Shown: one piece after another, positions 44,596-53,839 of the stretch
Layout: each line of letters starts with the position of its first letter
How positions within the stretch are numbered: the stretch's first letter is position 1
Source: an uncultured Prevotellaceae bacterium
Lineage (GTDB): Bacteria > Bacteroidota > Bacteroidia > Bacteroidales > Bacteroidaceae
Length of the DNA stretch: 64,000 nucleotides
Assembly: GCA_946540735.1 (NCBI GenBank)
Contig: CAMNIN010000014.1
Span: forward strand, 1-64,000
Reading direction: 5' to 3'
Translations under genes and position numbers: made by a program
Notes under the pieces: generated by a model
The model's input: the letters and a program-made list of their open reading frames with translations, nothing else
Databases searched by the model: none
Told to the model about the DNA's origin: nothing

Positions 44596-44820
44596 TTACT
44601 GCAAATCTTCGGATTGAACAAATTTTTTGATTGTTTTTTTATTTCCGCAAGGTGGTTTTTTGCTCCGACGCTTTTCCGCCTGTTTCCTCGCCTCCTTCAG
44701 CGCACAGCCGCTGCACCCATGGCAAGGATCGTTGATTTCCTTGAAAGCCAACCAGATGCGATAGCTCAGGTAAGTCACGGAGAGGGCTATGATGATGGAG
44801 ACGAGGAGCGTTTGCGTCAT
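44596..44820 (-). CDS. FeoB-associated Cys-rich membrane protein
   Basis: A 74-residue protein with one membrane segment (LLVSIIIALSVTYLSYRIW) followed by a cytoplasmic tail with the cluster PCHGCSGCALKE and a basic stretch that includes PPCGNKK. The C-x-x-C-x-x-C pattern after a single helix matches the FeoB-associated family, which sits with ferrous iron transporters in some bacteria. No feoB is nearby here, so it may serve elsewhere or act on other iron or redox traffic. It starts 5 bases after the stop of the esterase gene and precedes tRNA-Cys. Confidence 0.8.
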   Translation of the reverse strand: MTQTLLVSIIIALSVTYLSYRIWLAFKEINDPCHGCSGCALKEARKQAEKRRSKKPPCGNKKTIKKFVQSEDLQ

Positions 44821-44825
44821 GATGC

Positions 44826-46031
44826 TTATTTGAATATCTTCTGTGCAAACTCAGTCAGGTAGATGCGCCAGTTGCGCCAGATGTGTCCTCCGTCGCTCTC
44901 ACGATACTCATAGGGATAGCCTTTCTCGTCGAGATAGCGTCGTAGGTCGGCGTTCTGCTGGTAGAGGAAATCTGTCTTGCCGATGGCGATCCAGTAGAGA
45001 TGCGGTTTGGCGGCGAAAAGTTTGCTGAGTTGCTGCTGCACTTCCTTGCTCGACTGAAGGGCATCGTAGAAACTACCCTGGCTGTTTTGCCCGATATGGA
45101 GACCTGCGGAGAAGAGTCCCACATAGTCGAAGGTGTCGGGAAACCGCTTGGTGATGGCAAAAGAGTGGCCGCCGCCCATGGAGAGTCCGCAGATCGCACG
45201 GTTGCGCTTGTTCTTCGCCACCTTGTAATGGCTCTCGACATATTTGATGATGTCGGGGAAGCTCTCGTCCATCGTGGCTGCAGGTTGGTTGCCTGGCGCA
45301 ATGCTCTCCATGAAGGAAGGCTGATACATGCCACGGCTCCATTCTCCCGGTGCCGCCTGGCAAGAAGGATTGCCGTTAGGCATCACCACAATCATCGGCT
45401 TGGCCTTACCCGTGGCGATCAGGTTGTCCATGATCTGCGCTGTGCGCCCCAGTGTCGTCCAGGCGTCCTCATCGCCACCAGCCCCATGGAGGAGGTAGAG
45501 CACGGGGTAGTTGCGGCCCTTGTCATATCCAGCAGGCGTGTAAATGGTCATGCGGCGCTTGGTCTTGAGTGTCGGACTGTCATACCATACCTTGCAGATG
45601 TCGCCGTGGGGAACCTCATTCACACGGTAAAGGTCGCCGCGGTCGCCCTTGGCATCGCTCACGATGAAGATACTGGTCAGCGACGCAATGTCACGGTTGA
45701 CATAGACATTGGCGGGGTCGAGAATCGGCATGTCGTTCACACGGAAAGTGTAGCTGTAGAGCTCAGGTGACAGCTTGCCTGTGGTGAAGGTCCATACGCC
45801 GTTCTTGCCTTCCTTGAGGTCGGCCTGGCCAGGCTGGCCGGTTTCGCTGGGGGACAGGAAGTCGCCTGATACGGTGACGCGTGATGCCTTGGGGGCATGG
45901 ATGGCGAAGGTCACCGTGCCGTCGGCATTGACGACTGGTGATTTCACGTTGGTTCCGCTCCAGAGAGCCTCTTGTCCGAAGACCAAGGTTGCCAGCGACA
46001 GTGCGATGAATGTGGATGATAATTTTCTCAT
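44826..46031 (-). CDS. CE1-type carbohydrate esterase with N-terminal E-set domain
   Basis: Secreted alpha/beta-hydrolase of 401 residues, similar to feruloyl/acetyl xylan esterases. After the signal peptide (STFIALSLATLVFGQ) comes an Ig-like/CBM48-type domain (about residues 25-115, TFAIHAPKASRVTVSGDF). The catalytic domain has S284 in CGLSMGGGHSF, an oxyanion-side LLHGAGGDEDAW, and the catalytic histidine in SDGGHIWRNW near residue 385. Such enzymes remove ferulate or acetate from plant polysaccharides. The ATG used places the signal peptide at the very N terminus; an ATG three codons earlier is possible. It is divergent from the GH95 gene across a 350-base gap. Confidence 0.88.
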   Translation of the reverse strand: MRKLSSTFIALSLATLVFGQEALWSGTNVKSPVVNADGTVTFAIHAPKASRVTVSGDFLSPSETGQPGQADLKEGKNGVWTFTTGKLSPELYSYTFRVNDMPILDPANVYVNRDIASLTSIFIVSDAKGDRGDLYRVNEVPHGDICKVWYDSPTLKTKRRMTIYTPAGYDKGRNYPVLYLLHGAGGDEDAWTTLGRTAQIMDNLIATGKAKPMIVVMPNGNPSCQAAPGEWSRGMYQPSFMESIAPGNQPAATMDESFPDIIKYVESHYKVAKNKRNRAICGLSMGGGHSFAITKRFPDTFDYVGLFSAGLHIGQNSQGSFYDALQSSKEVQQQLSKLFAAKPHLYWIAIGKTDFLYQQNADLRRYLDEKGYPYEYRESDGGHIWRNWRIYLTEFAQKIFK

Positions 46032-46381
46032 GGTTTGCAATTGTTTTTAGGATGGTTATCGTGTATTTATGGTTCTGCACGTTGACAGTCGTTGATGATT
46101 ATGTAGGTCAGAGGGGTTGCCCCTCTTTCCCCTATAAGAGCCACGTTGTCGGCAGGGCTTCACACCCAAGGGTCGCCCCTTTGGTTTGCGAAATTACTCA
46201 TTTTTTGTGAAAAATGCAATCAAGGTTTGGAAAATACTCATTATTTCGCAATTTATTCGAGTCTGTCATTCCTGAAAATATACATTTACACATGATCTTT
46301 CTCTATCTGGATATTCTTTTTTTGGAGGATTCAAAATATTTTATTAATTTAGCGGCCAATACTTGAATCAACTTTTTTTAC
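46032..46381. other. Divergent intergenic region with hairpins and repeats
   Basis: No gene is seen in these 350 bases. They contain a perfect hairpin AGAGGGG-TTG-CCCCTCT (46110-46126) and a second palindrome around CCAAGGGTCGCCCCTTTGG (about 46166-46184). There is also a direct repeat of about 20 bases with its TACTCATT core at 46195-46202 and 46235-46242, and inverted TTGCGAAAT/ATTTCGCAA at 46186-46194 and 46243-46251. They lie between the esterase and GH95 genes and are probably regulatory. Confidence 0.5.
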
Positions 46382-48841
46382 ATGGAATCTATTTTTAAGA
46401 AGAATTTGTTGCTGGCTATCGTCGGTTTGGTGATGGTGTCTGTGTGTGTTTCTGCCCAGGACAAAAGACTTTGGTATTCAAAACCTGCCTCCTGTTGGCT
46501 GGAATCCCTGCCAGTGGGTAACTCTCATCTTGGTGCGATGGTCTATGGCGGCACCGACACGGAGGAAATCCAACTCAACGAGGAGACCTTCTGGTCGGGC
46601 GGTCCCCACGACAACAACAGCCATGAGTCGCTGAGATACCTGAAAGAGGTGCGCGACTCCATCTTCGCTGGCAAAGAGGAGGTGGCGGCAGATCTCGTCA
46701 ATAAGCATTTCATTCCGGGACCGCACGGCATGAAATACCTCACGCTGGGTAGTCTGAAAATGGATTTCGACACGAAGGGGGAGGTGACGGACTATGTGCG
46801 TGATCTCGATCTGGAGACGGCCTTGGCCCAAGTGAGATACACACGGGATGGCGTGAGGATCGAGCGCACGGTTTTCGCCTCTATGACAGACAATGCAGTG
46901 ATCGTGCACCTCAAGGCCAGCCAGAAACGGGCTCTCTCCTTCACCCTGACTCATCAGTGCGAGTTTCCCACCACGCACGAGGTGTTAGACAATGGCTTGC
47001 GGGCCTCCATCAAGGGCGTCGACCATGAGGGCATCAAGGGTGCCCTGACCGCTGTCCTTGAGGCACGAGTCGTGGGCGATGGACATACGCAGCCTGCCGG
47101 CGAAGGGCTGAGGGTGGAGAATGCTACGGAGGTGACACTTTTCATTGTCGCTGCCACCAATTTTGTCAATTACCACGATGTGTCGGGAGATCCTCTCGCC
47201 AAGAACAGTGCTTCGTTGGCCTCGGCGATGCGCAAGAACTACAAGACGCTGATGCGTCAGCACGTAGCAAAATACCGTGAGCAATATGCCCGGGTGAGTC
47301 TCTCCCTTGCCCGCTCGGAGCAGTCGGAGCTGGAGACCGACAAGCGTCTTGCTGCTTTCGCAGGCGGAACCGATATGGACATGGTGGCCCTGATGTTCCA
47401 ATATGGCCGCTATCTGCTGATCAGCAGTTCGCAGCCCGGTGGACAGCCTGCCAACTTGCAAGGTGTGTGGAACGACAAGGTGAATGCTCCTTGGGACAGC
47501 AAATACACCATCAACATCAATACCGAGATGAATTATTGGGTGGCTGACGTGGGAAATATCAGCGAGACTCTCGGACCGCTCTTCGACATGATCCGTGACC
47601 TCAGCGACACAGGAAACCGCACCGCCAAGGAGATGTATGGCTGCGGCGGTTGGATGGCTCATCACAACACCGACTTGTGGCGTATCGCCGGACCGGTGGA
47701 CGGCGCATCGTGGGGTATGTTCCCTAACGGCGGTGCTTGGCTGGCCACCCATATCTGGCAGCATTACCTGTTCTCCGCCGACAAGGAGTTTCTGCGCAAA
47801 TGGTACCCGGTGATGCGTGGCACGGCGGATTTCTATCTCGACTATATGCAGGTGCATCCTGCGTATGGCTACTTGGTGGTGACTCCTTCGGTATCGCCGG
47901 AGCACGGACCGATGGGCAAGCGCACTCCTGTCACCGCAGGATGTACGATGGACAACCAGATTGCCTTCGACGCACTCAACAATACTCTTCTGGCAGCACG
48001 GATCCTCGATGTCGACCACGACCGGCAGCAGGTATATGAGAAAGCAATCCGGCAGTTGCCGCCGATGCAGGTGGGGCGTTATGGACAGTTGCAGGAGTGG
48101 TTGCAGGATGCCGATGACCCCAAGGATGAGCACCGTCATATCTCCCACCTCTATGGTCTTTATCCCTCCAACCAGATCTCCCCATACAGCCATCCCGAAT
48201 TGTTCACGGCGGCCGGAAACACCTTGCAGCAGCGTGGAGACATGGCCACAGGGTGGAGCTTGGGGTGGAAAATCAATTTCTGGGCTCGAATGCTCGACGG
48301 AAACCATGCCTTCCGCATCATCTCCAACATGCTGCACCTCTTGCCCGATGACAAGTTTATGAGGCAGTATCCTGATGGCCGGACTTATCCCAACCTCTTC
48401 GATGCCCATCCTCCTTTCCAGATTGATGGTAATTTCGGTGCTGCTGCGGGTATTGCGGAGATGTTGCTCCAGAGCCATGATGGTGCCGTGCACCTTCTGC
48501 CTGCCTTGCCCGATGTGTGGCAGCAAGGCGAGGTGAGTGGCTTGAAGGCCCGGGGTGGTTTCGAGGTGTCGATGAAATGGAGCAATGGCAAACTGGACAA
48601 GGCCGCGGTGACCTCACATGCCGGCGGTATGCTGAGACTGCGTTCGTATGTTCCGCTCAAAGGCAAAGGCCTTGTCGAAGCAAAAGGAGCCTGCGGCAAT
48701 GCTTTGCTGCAAGCTCCCGAAATCAGAAAGCCTGTCGTCTCCTCCGAACTGAAGGATTTCAAACTGTTGCCCGTAGCGAAGGTCTATGAGTATGACGTGA
48801 TGACACGTCCGGGAAAAACCTACACCTTCGTGGCGCAATAG
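46382..48841 (+). CDS. GH95 alpha-L-fucosidase-type glycoside hydrolase
   Basis: Secreted 819-residue hydrolase of family 95 (alpha-1,2-L-fucosidase or alpha-L-galactosidase). A signal peptide ends at CVSAQDK. The N-terminal beta-sandwich opens with [18 protein letters not shown] and [15 protein letters not shown]. The alpha/alpha-barrel holds NINTEMNYW, the conserved asparagine motif, and [17 protein letters not shown]. Later comes the [13 protein letters not shown] segment that carries a conserved catalytic aspartate in family members. A C-terminal beta domain completes the protein. The substrate could be fucosylated xyloglucan or pectin side chains. It stands alone on this strand and converges on the metallo-hydrolase gene, 8 bases away. 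Confidence 0.93.
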   Translation: MESIFKKNLLLAIVGLVMVSVCVSAQDKRLWYSKPASCWLESLPVGNSHLGAMVYGGTDTEEIQLNEETFWSGGPHDNNSHESLRYLKEVRDSIFAGKEEVAADLVNKHFIPGPHGMKYLTLGSLKMDFDTKGEVTDYVRDLDLETALAQVRYTRDGVRIERTVFASMTDNAVIVHLKASQKRALSFTLTHQCEFPTTHEVLDNGLRASIKGVDHEGIKGALTAVLEARVVGDGHTQPAGEGLRVENATEVTLFIVAATNFVNYHDVSGDPLAKNSASLASAMRKNYKTLMRQHVAKYREQYARVSLSLARSEQSELETDKRLAAFAGGTDMDMVALMFQYGRYLLISSSQPGGQPANLQGVWNDKVNAPWDSKYTININTEMNYWVADVGNISETLGPLFDMIRDLSDTGNRTAKEMYGCGGWMAHHNTDLWRIAGPVDGASWGMFPNGGAWLATHIWQHYLFSADKEFLRKWYPVMRGTADFYLDYMQVHPAYGYLVVTPSVSPEHGPMGKRTPVTAGCTMDNQIAFDALNNTLLAARILDVDHDRQQVYEKAIRQLPPMQVGRYGQLQEWLQDADDPKDEHRHISHLYGLYPSNQISPYSHPELFTAAGNTLQQRGDMATGWSLGWKINFWARMLDGNHAFRIISNMLHLLPDDKFMRQYPDGRTYPNLFDAHPPFQIDGNFGAAAGIAEMLLQSHDGAVHLLPALPDVWQQGEVSGLKARGGFEVSMKWSNGKLDKAAVTSHAGGMLRLRSYVPLKGKGLVEAKGACGNALLQAPEIRKPVVSSELKDFKLLPVAKVYEYDVMTRPGKTYTFVAQ

Positions 48842-48849
48842 CCGGCAGA

Positions 48850-49515
48850 CTATTGAAAACTCCTGATCCTCACGTCGATGCCTGTGCCATCCAAGGCTTC
48901 TGTCATGGCATCGACGGGGGTGTCGCCGTAGTGATAAGGATAGAGTACCCGGGGCTTCACCATGTCGGCGGCATGGCGGAGTTGGGCGGGCGTCATCGTG
49001 TAGGGCTGGTTGCAGGGCAGGAAAGCCACGTCGATGTCTTTCACCTCTTTCATCTCCTCGATGTCCTCGGTGTCGCCGGCAATGTAGATCCTCAGGCCGT
49101 CGGCTTCGAGGATAAAGCCATTGTCACGGTCTTTGGGGTGAAACTGGGTATGGCCCGGCGTGGTGTTGTAGGCTGCCACGGCATGCACCACCAGGTCATC
49201 GGCCAGGCGCAGTGTGTCGCCATTGGCCATCACCATGCCGGTGCCGAGGATGTCCGCAGTGCTGGCATTGGTCACGATTTTCGTGGAAGGCTTACAGAGG
49301 TCGGCGACGGCATTGGCATCGAAATGATCGTAGTGGTCGTGGGTGATCAGGATGATGTCGGCTTTCGGCCATTGGCTGTAGTCGGTCTTGGGTAGAGCAC
49401 CGTCGACGACGGGATCCACCTGGATGATGCACCCCCCGAAGTTGATCTCCATGCTGGCATGCTTGATGGGGGTGATGGTCACGGTTTTGCCGCTTTGAGT
49501 CTTGAAAGTATCCAT
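48850..49515 (-). CDS. MBL-fold metal-dependent hydrolase (UPF0173-like)
   Basis: A 221-residue metallo-beta-lactamase-fold protein. The metal-binding motif is H59-x-H61-x-D63-H64 in LITHDHYDHFD; further ligands are in YNTTPGHTQFH and GDTEDIEEM, and the last histidine is in LYPYHYGDTPVD. There is no signal peptide, so it is likely cytoplasmic. Proteins of this group are called L-ascorbate-lactonase-like or UPF0173, and their true substrates are mostly unknown. It is the last gene of a four-gene minus-strand unit and begins 18 bases after the symporter stop. Confidence 0.87.
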   Translation of the reverse strand: MDTFKTQSGKTVTITPIKHASMEINFGGCIIQVDPVVDGALPKTDYSQWPKADIILITHDHYDHFDANAVADLCKPSTKIVTNASTADILGTGMVMANGDTLRLADDLVVHAVAAYNTTPGHTQFHPKDRDNGFILEADGLRIYIAGDTEDIEEMKEVKDIDVAFLPCNQPYTMTPAQLRHAADMVKPRVLYPYHYGDTPVDAMTEALDGTGIDVRIRSFQ

Positions 49516-49533
49516 AGTGCTTGTGTTTAGGGT

Positions 49534-50898
49534 TTATAGGTCGGTCTCGCTCATGTCTTTGTCGAGATTGTCATTCCATAGGTAGTAGTTTGTCTCCTTC
49601 ACCAGTACCTTGCTCAGGAAAAGCAGGGCCAGCAGGTTGGGGATGGCCATCAGCGCATTGAAGCAGTCGGCCATGTTCCATACGAAGGTGAGACTGATGA
49701 TGCTGCCGGCGAAAACGGCGATGATATAGATGATGCGGTAGGGCAGGTTGAGGCGTTTGCCTCCCAGGTATTCCACTGCACGCTCACCATAGTAGCTCCA
49801 TCCGAGGATGGTGCTGAAGGCGAAGGTGAACTGTCCGATATTGAGCAGGGGAGTGCCCACATAGGGGATTTTGGAGAAAGCTGACTTGGTGAGCACGGCA
49901 CCGTCGGAGAAATTGATATCGGGGTGGGCGAGCGCACTGCTGACGATCACCAGTCCTGTCATGGCGCAGATGATAACGGTGTCCCAGAATGTGCCGGAAC
50001 TTGACACAAGGGCTTGCCGCACGGGGTTGCGGGTCTTGGCGGCTGCCGCCACGATAGGGGCTGATCCCATACCTGACTCATTGGAGAACAAACCTCGTGA
50101 GATACCGTATCGGGCTGCGATCATGAAAGAACCGCCAACGAAACCGCCTCCTGCTGCGGAGGGATTGAATGCCGACTCTACAATCACTTTCACGGCCGGC
50201 CACAGGTAGGCACTGTTGACGCAGAGGATATAGATGCATCCTACAACATAGAAAATCGCCATGAAGGGTACCAATGCCTCGCAGACTCTGGCGATGCTCT
50301 TCACGCCGCCGAGAATGACCAAGGCGGTGAGCACGCATACGACACCTCCCACAATGTAGTTGGAGATGTGGTAGGCCTCACTTGTCAATGTGGAGATGGC
50401 GTTGGCCTGTACCGTACAGCCGATGCCGAAAGAGGCAAGGGCGCAGAAAAGGGCGAAGAGCATGCCCATCCATTTCCATCCGAGACCGCGTTCCAGGGCA
50501 TACATCGGCCCGCCGAGCATCTGTCCGTTGGATGTCTTCACACGGTATTTGATGGCCAGAAGCCCCTCTGCGTATTTGGTGGAGATGCCAAAGACACCTG
50601 TCAGCCAGCACCAGAACACCGCACCAGGACCGCCAAGAGCGATGGCGGTGCCTACTCCCACGATATTGCCCGTGCCGATGGTGGCTGCGAGGGCGGTGGC
50701 CAATGCTCCGAATTGTGAGACATCGCCCGAGGATCCTTTGTCCTTGGTGATCGAAAGCCTGATGGCCTTGAAAATCTTCCGTTGTGGGAATTTGAGGATG
50801 ATGGTAAGGAAAATGTGTGTGCCGAGGAGCAGCGCGATCATGGGCCATCCCCATAATACGCTGTTGATACTGCTGATAATGTCGTTGATAGTTTCCAT
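49534..50898 (-). CDS. AGCS-family sodium:alanine (amino acid) symporter
   Basis: Inner-membrane symporter, 454 residues with about 11 membrane segments. Family features are GTGNIVGVGTAIALGGPGAVFWCW, shown here only in part as GTGNIVGVGTAI, the segment EGLLAIKYR, and FSNESGMGSAPIVAAAAKT. It probably takes up alanine or glycine with sodium. The chosen start (METINDIISS) is the one nearest the first membrane helix; the longer upstream frame extends into the DUF4230 gene. It lies 34 bases after that gene. Confidence 0.94.
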   Translation of the reverse strand: METINDIISSINSVLWGWPMIALLLGTHIFLTIILKFPQRKIFKAIRLSITKDKGSSGDVSQFGALATALAATIGTGNIVGVGTAIALGGPGAVFWCWLTGVFGISTKYAEGLLAIKYRVKTSNGQMLGGPMYALERGLGWKWMGMLFALFCALASFGIGCTVQANAISTLTSEAYHISNYIVGGVVCVLTALVILGGVKSIARVCEALVPFMAIFYVVGCIYILCVNSAYLWPAVKVIVESAFNPSAAGGGFVGGSFMIAARYGISRGLFSNESGMGSAPIVAAAAKTRNPVRQALVSSSGTFWDTVIICAMTGLVIVSSALAHPDINFSDGAVLTKSAFSKIPYVGTPLLNIGQFTFAFSTILGWSYYGERAVEYLGGKRLNLPYRIIYIIAVFAGSIISLTFVWNMADCFNALMAIPNLLALLFLSKVLVKETNYYLWNDNLDKDMSETDL

Positions 50899-50932
50899 TC
50901 TTTTTTCTGATGCTATCTGCTGATTAGATGGT

Positions 50933-51544
50933 TTAGAAATGTACGTCCACATATTGGTATCCCATGCTGTGGAACACCTGTGCCACCTCTTCCGTGGCAT
51001 TGAGCTGTGCGATGTTGATGTTGTCTTCGGTCAGGCAGCGCTGTTTCATCTTTCTCTTGGCTTGCTCATAAAGGGCCTCGCGGGCTTTCTGGTCCCAACT
51101 GCCATTCTCGTAGAAGGGCTTGGTGCGTGCCTCGTCGATGAAGTCGTCGTCGAGCAGGGTGACGGGAGGCAGGGTGACATCAAGCGTGTCGGCTCTCATC
51201 CTGAGCGCGTCGTCGCGCAGTTGGGCCATGTCGATGCCCAGGCGCAGCGTACCGTAATAGATACGGGTGATTTTCTTGTCACTGCCGATCAGTCGGCTTT
51301 CCGTGGAGTCGACCAGTTCTTCGTCACTGATGGTGAGAAATTCCCATTGCCCGATGTCGCGGATGGCATTGACCTGTGTCTTGTCGACCGTGATACTGCT
51401 GTCGCCGGGACCCAGGCTGATCTCGTTGCGGGTGCCTTTGACACTCAGTGTTACGACCATGGTGACGAGGGCGATCAGTGTGGCGGCGGTGAGGATGAGC
51501 CGGGCAAGTTGGTTCTCTTTCAATGGAGGGTTGGATGGTTTCAT
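50933..51544 (-). CDS. DUF4230 family membrane-anchored protein
   Basis: A 203-residue protein with one N-terminal membrane segment (LILTAATLIALVTMVVTLSV) and an extracytoplasmic domain of the DUF4230 type: IGQWEFLTISDEELVDS, RIYYGTLRLGIDM and a long helical segment ending KMKQRCL. DUF4230 proteins are widespread in Bacteroidetes and some Firmicutes, and their function is unknown. Its start is 7 bases after the stop of a second DUF4230 gene, so two paralogues are made side by side, one membrane-anchored and one lipid-anchored. Confidence 0.82.
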   Translation of the reverse strand: MKPSNPPLKENQLARLILTAATLIALVTMVVTLSVKGTRNEISLGPGDSSITVDKTQVNAIRDIGQWEFLTISDEELVDSTESRLIGSDKKITRIYYGTLRLGIDMAQLRDDALRMRADTLDVTLPPVTLLDDDFIDEARTKPFYENGSWDQKAREALYEQAKRKMKQRCLTEDNINIAQLNATEEVAQVFHSMGYQYVDVHF

Positions 51545-51551
51545 CTGTGGT

Positions 51552-52241
51552 TTAGTCTTGGATGATTTTCAGGTTTGACTCGTTGAAATCCTTCCGGAAG
51601 GTGATGCGTATCTCGTCATCGTGGAATCCGAGCTGACGGATCAGGGGAATGAGAATACGGCTCACACTGGCGCGGGTGCGCTCAGGAATCTTGAACTCCG
51701 GTATCGACTCGATGATGCTTGCACGCCCTTCTGCCTCATAGCGCGACAGTTCCTTGTCGGTGAAGTCAGAACGCAAAAGTGCCACATACGACTCCACCTC
51801 GTCGTGGTTGATCTTCGTGCTGGTGAGCTGCACCTGGGGATCTGGAAGGATAATCTCCAGCTTCCCATCGTCGAAGATCACCTGGTCGCTGTTGAAGTCT
51901 TGGAAGTCAATGAAACCTTTCAAGGTGGCGTCGATGGGGATGGCGATGCGCCGTGTGCCGGCGGGAATCTTGAAGTCGTATCCCATACCGAGAATGCTGC
52001 CTTTGAGCTTGAGCTCATCGTCATGGGTGATAATGCGGTGGATCTTGAACTCGCTGGCATAGAGCTTGGAGCATTTGCGGATTTGTGTCACCAACTTGCC
52101 CACGCTGTCGGTGGCGGTTTTCTCGCTGGCATTTCCTGCGGCTGGCTCGGAAGATGATGATTGCGGTGAATTCCCGGAACAGCCTGCCAGCAGAAGCACG
52201 GTGACCAGGGACAAAACCATGTGTCGGATCACTATTTTCAT
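51552..52241 (-). CDS. DUF4230 family lipoprotein
   Basis: A 229-residue lipoprotein: the signal MKIVIRHMVLSLVTVLLLAG ends in a lipobox cysteine (LLAGCSG). A Ser/Glu/Ala-rich linker is followed by a DUF4230 domain with SKLYASEFKIHRIITHDD, TLKGFIDFQDF and the ILIPLIRQLGFHDDEIRITF end. It is the first gene of the four-gene unit ending at the metallo-hydrolase and has its own promoter. Function unknown; pairing with an anchored paralogue suggests that the two interact. Confidence 0.82.
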   Translation of the reverse strand: MKIVIRHMVLSLVTVLLLAGCSGNSPQSSSSEPAAGNASEKTATDSVGKLVTQIRKCSKLYASEFKIHRIITHDDELKLKGSILGMGYDFKIPAGTRRIAIPIDATLKGFIDFQDFNSDQVIFDDGKLEIILPDPQVQLTSTKINHDEVESYVALLRSDFTDKELSRYEAEGRASIIESIPEFKIPERTRASVSRILIPLIRQLGFHDDEIRITFRKDFNESNLKIIQD

Positions 52242-52285
52242 AGATAATGATTGCGTGTTAGGGATATGTTGTCGGAGTGATTGTG

Positions 52286-52315
52286 CAAACTTACGAATTT
52301 TTTCTCTCTTTCAAG
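52286..52315 (-). promoter_or_regulatory. Promoter of the DUF4230 unit
   Basis: On the minus strand TAAGTTTG (52293-52286) matches the -7 consensus, with CTTG at 52315-52312 and 18 bases between. The leader would be about 40 bases. The rest of the 240-base gap to the next gene is AT-rich without other clear signals. Confidence 0.55.
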
Positions 52316-52482
52316 AAAAATGTACGACAAAACTGTTTGAAAATTCGTCAACAAATGCAATTTTATGAAAAAAATACGGGCTTTTCACTTATGCTTTTAA
52401 ACCTTCTATGGCTTTCTTGCGTCAAATCATTGTAAAAAGCAGGCTGCTGATTCAAAACAATCACATTTAAACCCAAGAAAAT

Positions 52483-52992
52483 ATGAAAAAGAGTTTGATG
52501 ATAACAATCGTCACTGTTGCCCTCTCTCTTCAGGCCGTGGCACAGGATAACGGCTCTACGGAGCCACGAAAAATGGATAGAACGGAAATGATCCAGAGAC
52601 GTACGGAATACACTGCCTCAAGATATGGCCTTGACGACAGCCAGAAAGCCAAATTGCTTGAGCTGAACACCAAATATGCTGACATGATGCCCATGATGGG
52701 ACCTCGTAGGGGTGGCCCGGGCGGTATGGGCCCAGGTCAGGGTAGACCCAGAGGCCAGCGAGTGGATGGCGATCGACAAGGGCAACAGTCTCCTTCGGGT
52801 GAGATGCGCCAGGGGCGCGGCAACGGAGGTGGACGTGGCCATTTCAGACCCGATCCCGAAAAAATGCAGCAATACGAAACCGAACTCCAAAACATCATGA
52901 CCAAGGAGCAGTATACCAAGTATCAGGATGACCGCAAGGCTATGATGGAACGCATTGGACAAAGGCGCAATATGGAACGGAGACAAAACTGA
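52483..52992 (+). CDS. DUF4890-like secreted protein (Spy/CpxP-like)
   Basis: A 169-residue secreted protein with a signal peptide ending near AVAQDNG. Two helical segments, RTEYTASRYGLDDSQKAKLL and EMQNI-like EKMQQYETELQNIMTKEQY, flank a Gly/Arg/Pro/Met-rich linker (RRGGPGGMGPGQGRPRGQ). The arrangement resembles LTXXQ/Spy-type periplasmic chaperones and matches DUF4890 proteins of Bacteroidetes. The role is probably periplasmic stress or metal response, which is inference. A terminator follows about 75 bases after the stop. Confidence 0.8.
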   Translation: MKKSLMITIVTVALSLQAVAQDNGSTEPRKMDRTEMIQRRTEYTASRYGLDDSQKAKLLELNTKYADMMPMMGPRRGGPGGMGPGQGRPRGQRVDGDRQGQQSPSGEMRQGRGNGGGRGHFRPDPEKMQQYETELQNIMTKEQYTKYQDDRKAMMERIGQRRNMERRQN

Positions 52993-53067
52993 AAGTTCTT
53001 TTATAACAAATAAGTCTGAAAATTATTAATTAGTTGTTTATAGGTATTTTGAAAAGATTCAGGACTC

Positions 53068-53098
53068 AAGAGCTGCCCGTGAAGGGTGGCTCTTTTGT
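53068..53098 (+). terminator. Terminator after the DUF4890 gene
   Basis: AAGAGCTGCCC pairs with GGGTGGCTCTT (one internal G-T pair) around GTGAA-like loop bases and is followed by TTGTTG. It lies before the next promoter on the same strand. Confidence 0.65.
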
Positions 53099-53152
53099 TG
53101 TCACACCTCCAAAAAAACAACCTTTTCTCTTTCTTTTCTCTTGGTTTTTGCC

Positions 53153-53160
53153 TAATTTTG
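53153..53160 (+). promoter_or_regulatory. -7 box of the DUF4738 gene
   Basis: TAATTTTG matches TAnnTTTG and gives a leader of about 28 bases. The -33 region is a T/C-rich run without a clear TTTG. Confidence 0.55.
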
Positions 53161-53193
53161 CACCACATTTTTGCAATACATTTTGATAAGATT

Positions 53194-53772
53194 ATGAGAA
53201 AAATATTGGCAGCAATGGCCATCTTGTTGACCGCAAGCACTTTCGTGGCCTGTGAGAAGGAGAAAAAACAGACCGTCAATAATATCATCGTCCCTCCAAG
53301 GGAGGAGAAGGTTCCTGATACCCTTATCCATCAGATGAATGAGATAGACCATACTGATGAGGTGAAATGGGTGGGAAGCACTTATAGGGTGAGGGTGCAC
53401 CGCTTTACTTCCGACAGTCTTTCGGTGGCTACGGACGGGAATGGTAAACGTTATTACAACAATCTCATCAGAGTGCACATCACAAGGGCTGATGGCAGCG
53501 TGTTTTTCGATAAAGAGTTTTCGAAGAAAATGTTTGAGGGCTTTGTCGATGAGAAATATCTGAAAGAGAACCTGATTCTCGGTATGGTCTATAATGGCAA
53601 TGACAACGACCATCTTTATTTCCTTGGAAGTGTCGGCTGTCCCGACATCCTGACCGAGGAGTATGTGCCCTTCAATGTGGCCATCAACAGGAATGGTGAG
53701 GTCAGGGTGGAGAAAGCCAACCTGGAAGCGGTGGAGAATGACTCCACCCTTGTCGACAACGAGGGCGTGTAA
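53194..53772 (+). CDS. DUF4738-like lipoprotein
   Basis: A 192-residue lipoprotein with the signal MRKILAAMAILLTASTFVAC, whose last cysteine is the lipobox residue. The mature part begins with charged residues (EKEKKQ), then a beta-rich domain with EVKWVGSTYRVRVHRFTSDS and YNNLIRVHITRADGSVFFDK. This matches the DUF4738 type known from Prevotella and Bacteroides. Function is unknown. The start is chosen for the signal peptide; a longer frame upstream crosses the promoter. A hairpin follows and separates it from the convergent M16 gene. Confidence 0.8.
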   Translation: MRKILAAMAILLTASTFVACEKEKKQTVNNIIVPPREEKVPDTLIHQMNEIDHTDEVKWVGSTYRVRVHRFTSDSLSVATDGNGKRYYNNLIRVHITRADGSVFFDKEFSKKMFEGFVDEKYLKENLILGMVYNGNDNDHLYFLGSVGCPDILTEEYVPFNVAINRNGEVRVEKANLEAVENDSTLVDNEGV

Positions 53773-53777
53773 GAAAA

Positions 53778-53818
53778 TAAGACAGGGACTTCCTCGGGAG
53801 CCCCTGTCTCATTTTCCA
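53778..53818. terminator. Bidirectional terminator between the DUF4738 and M16 genes
   Basis: GACAGGG pairs with CCCTGTC around a loop of about 14 bases, with AAAATAA before and TCATTTT after. It serves the two converging genes. Confidence 0.7.
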
Positions 53819-53839
53819 TATATTATGATTCCCCTGCCT

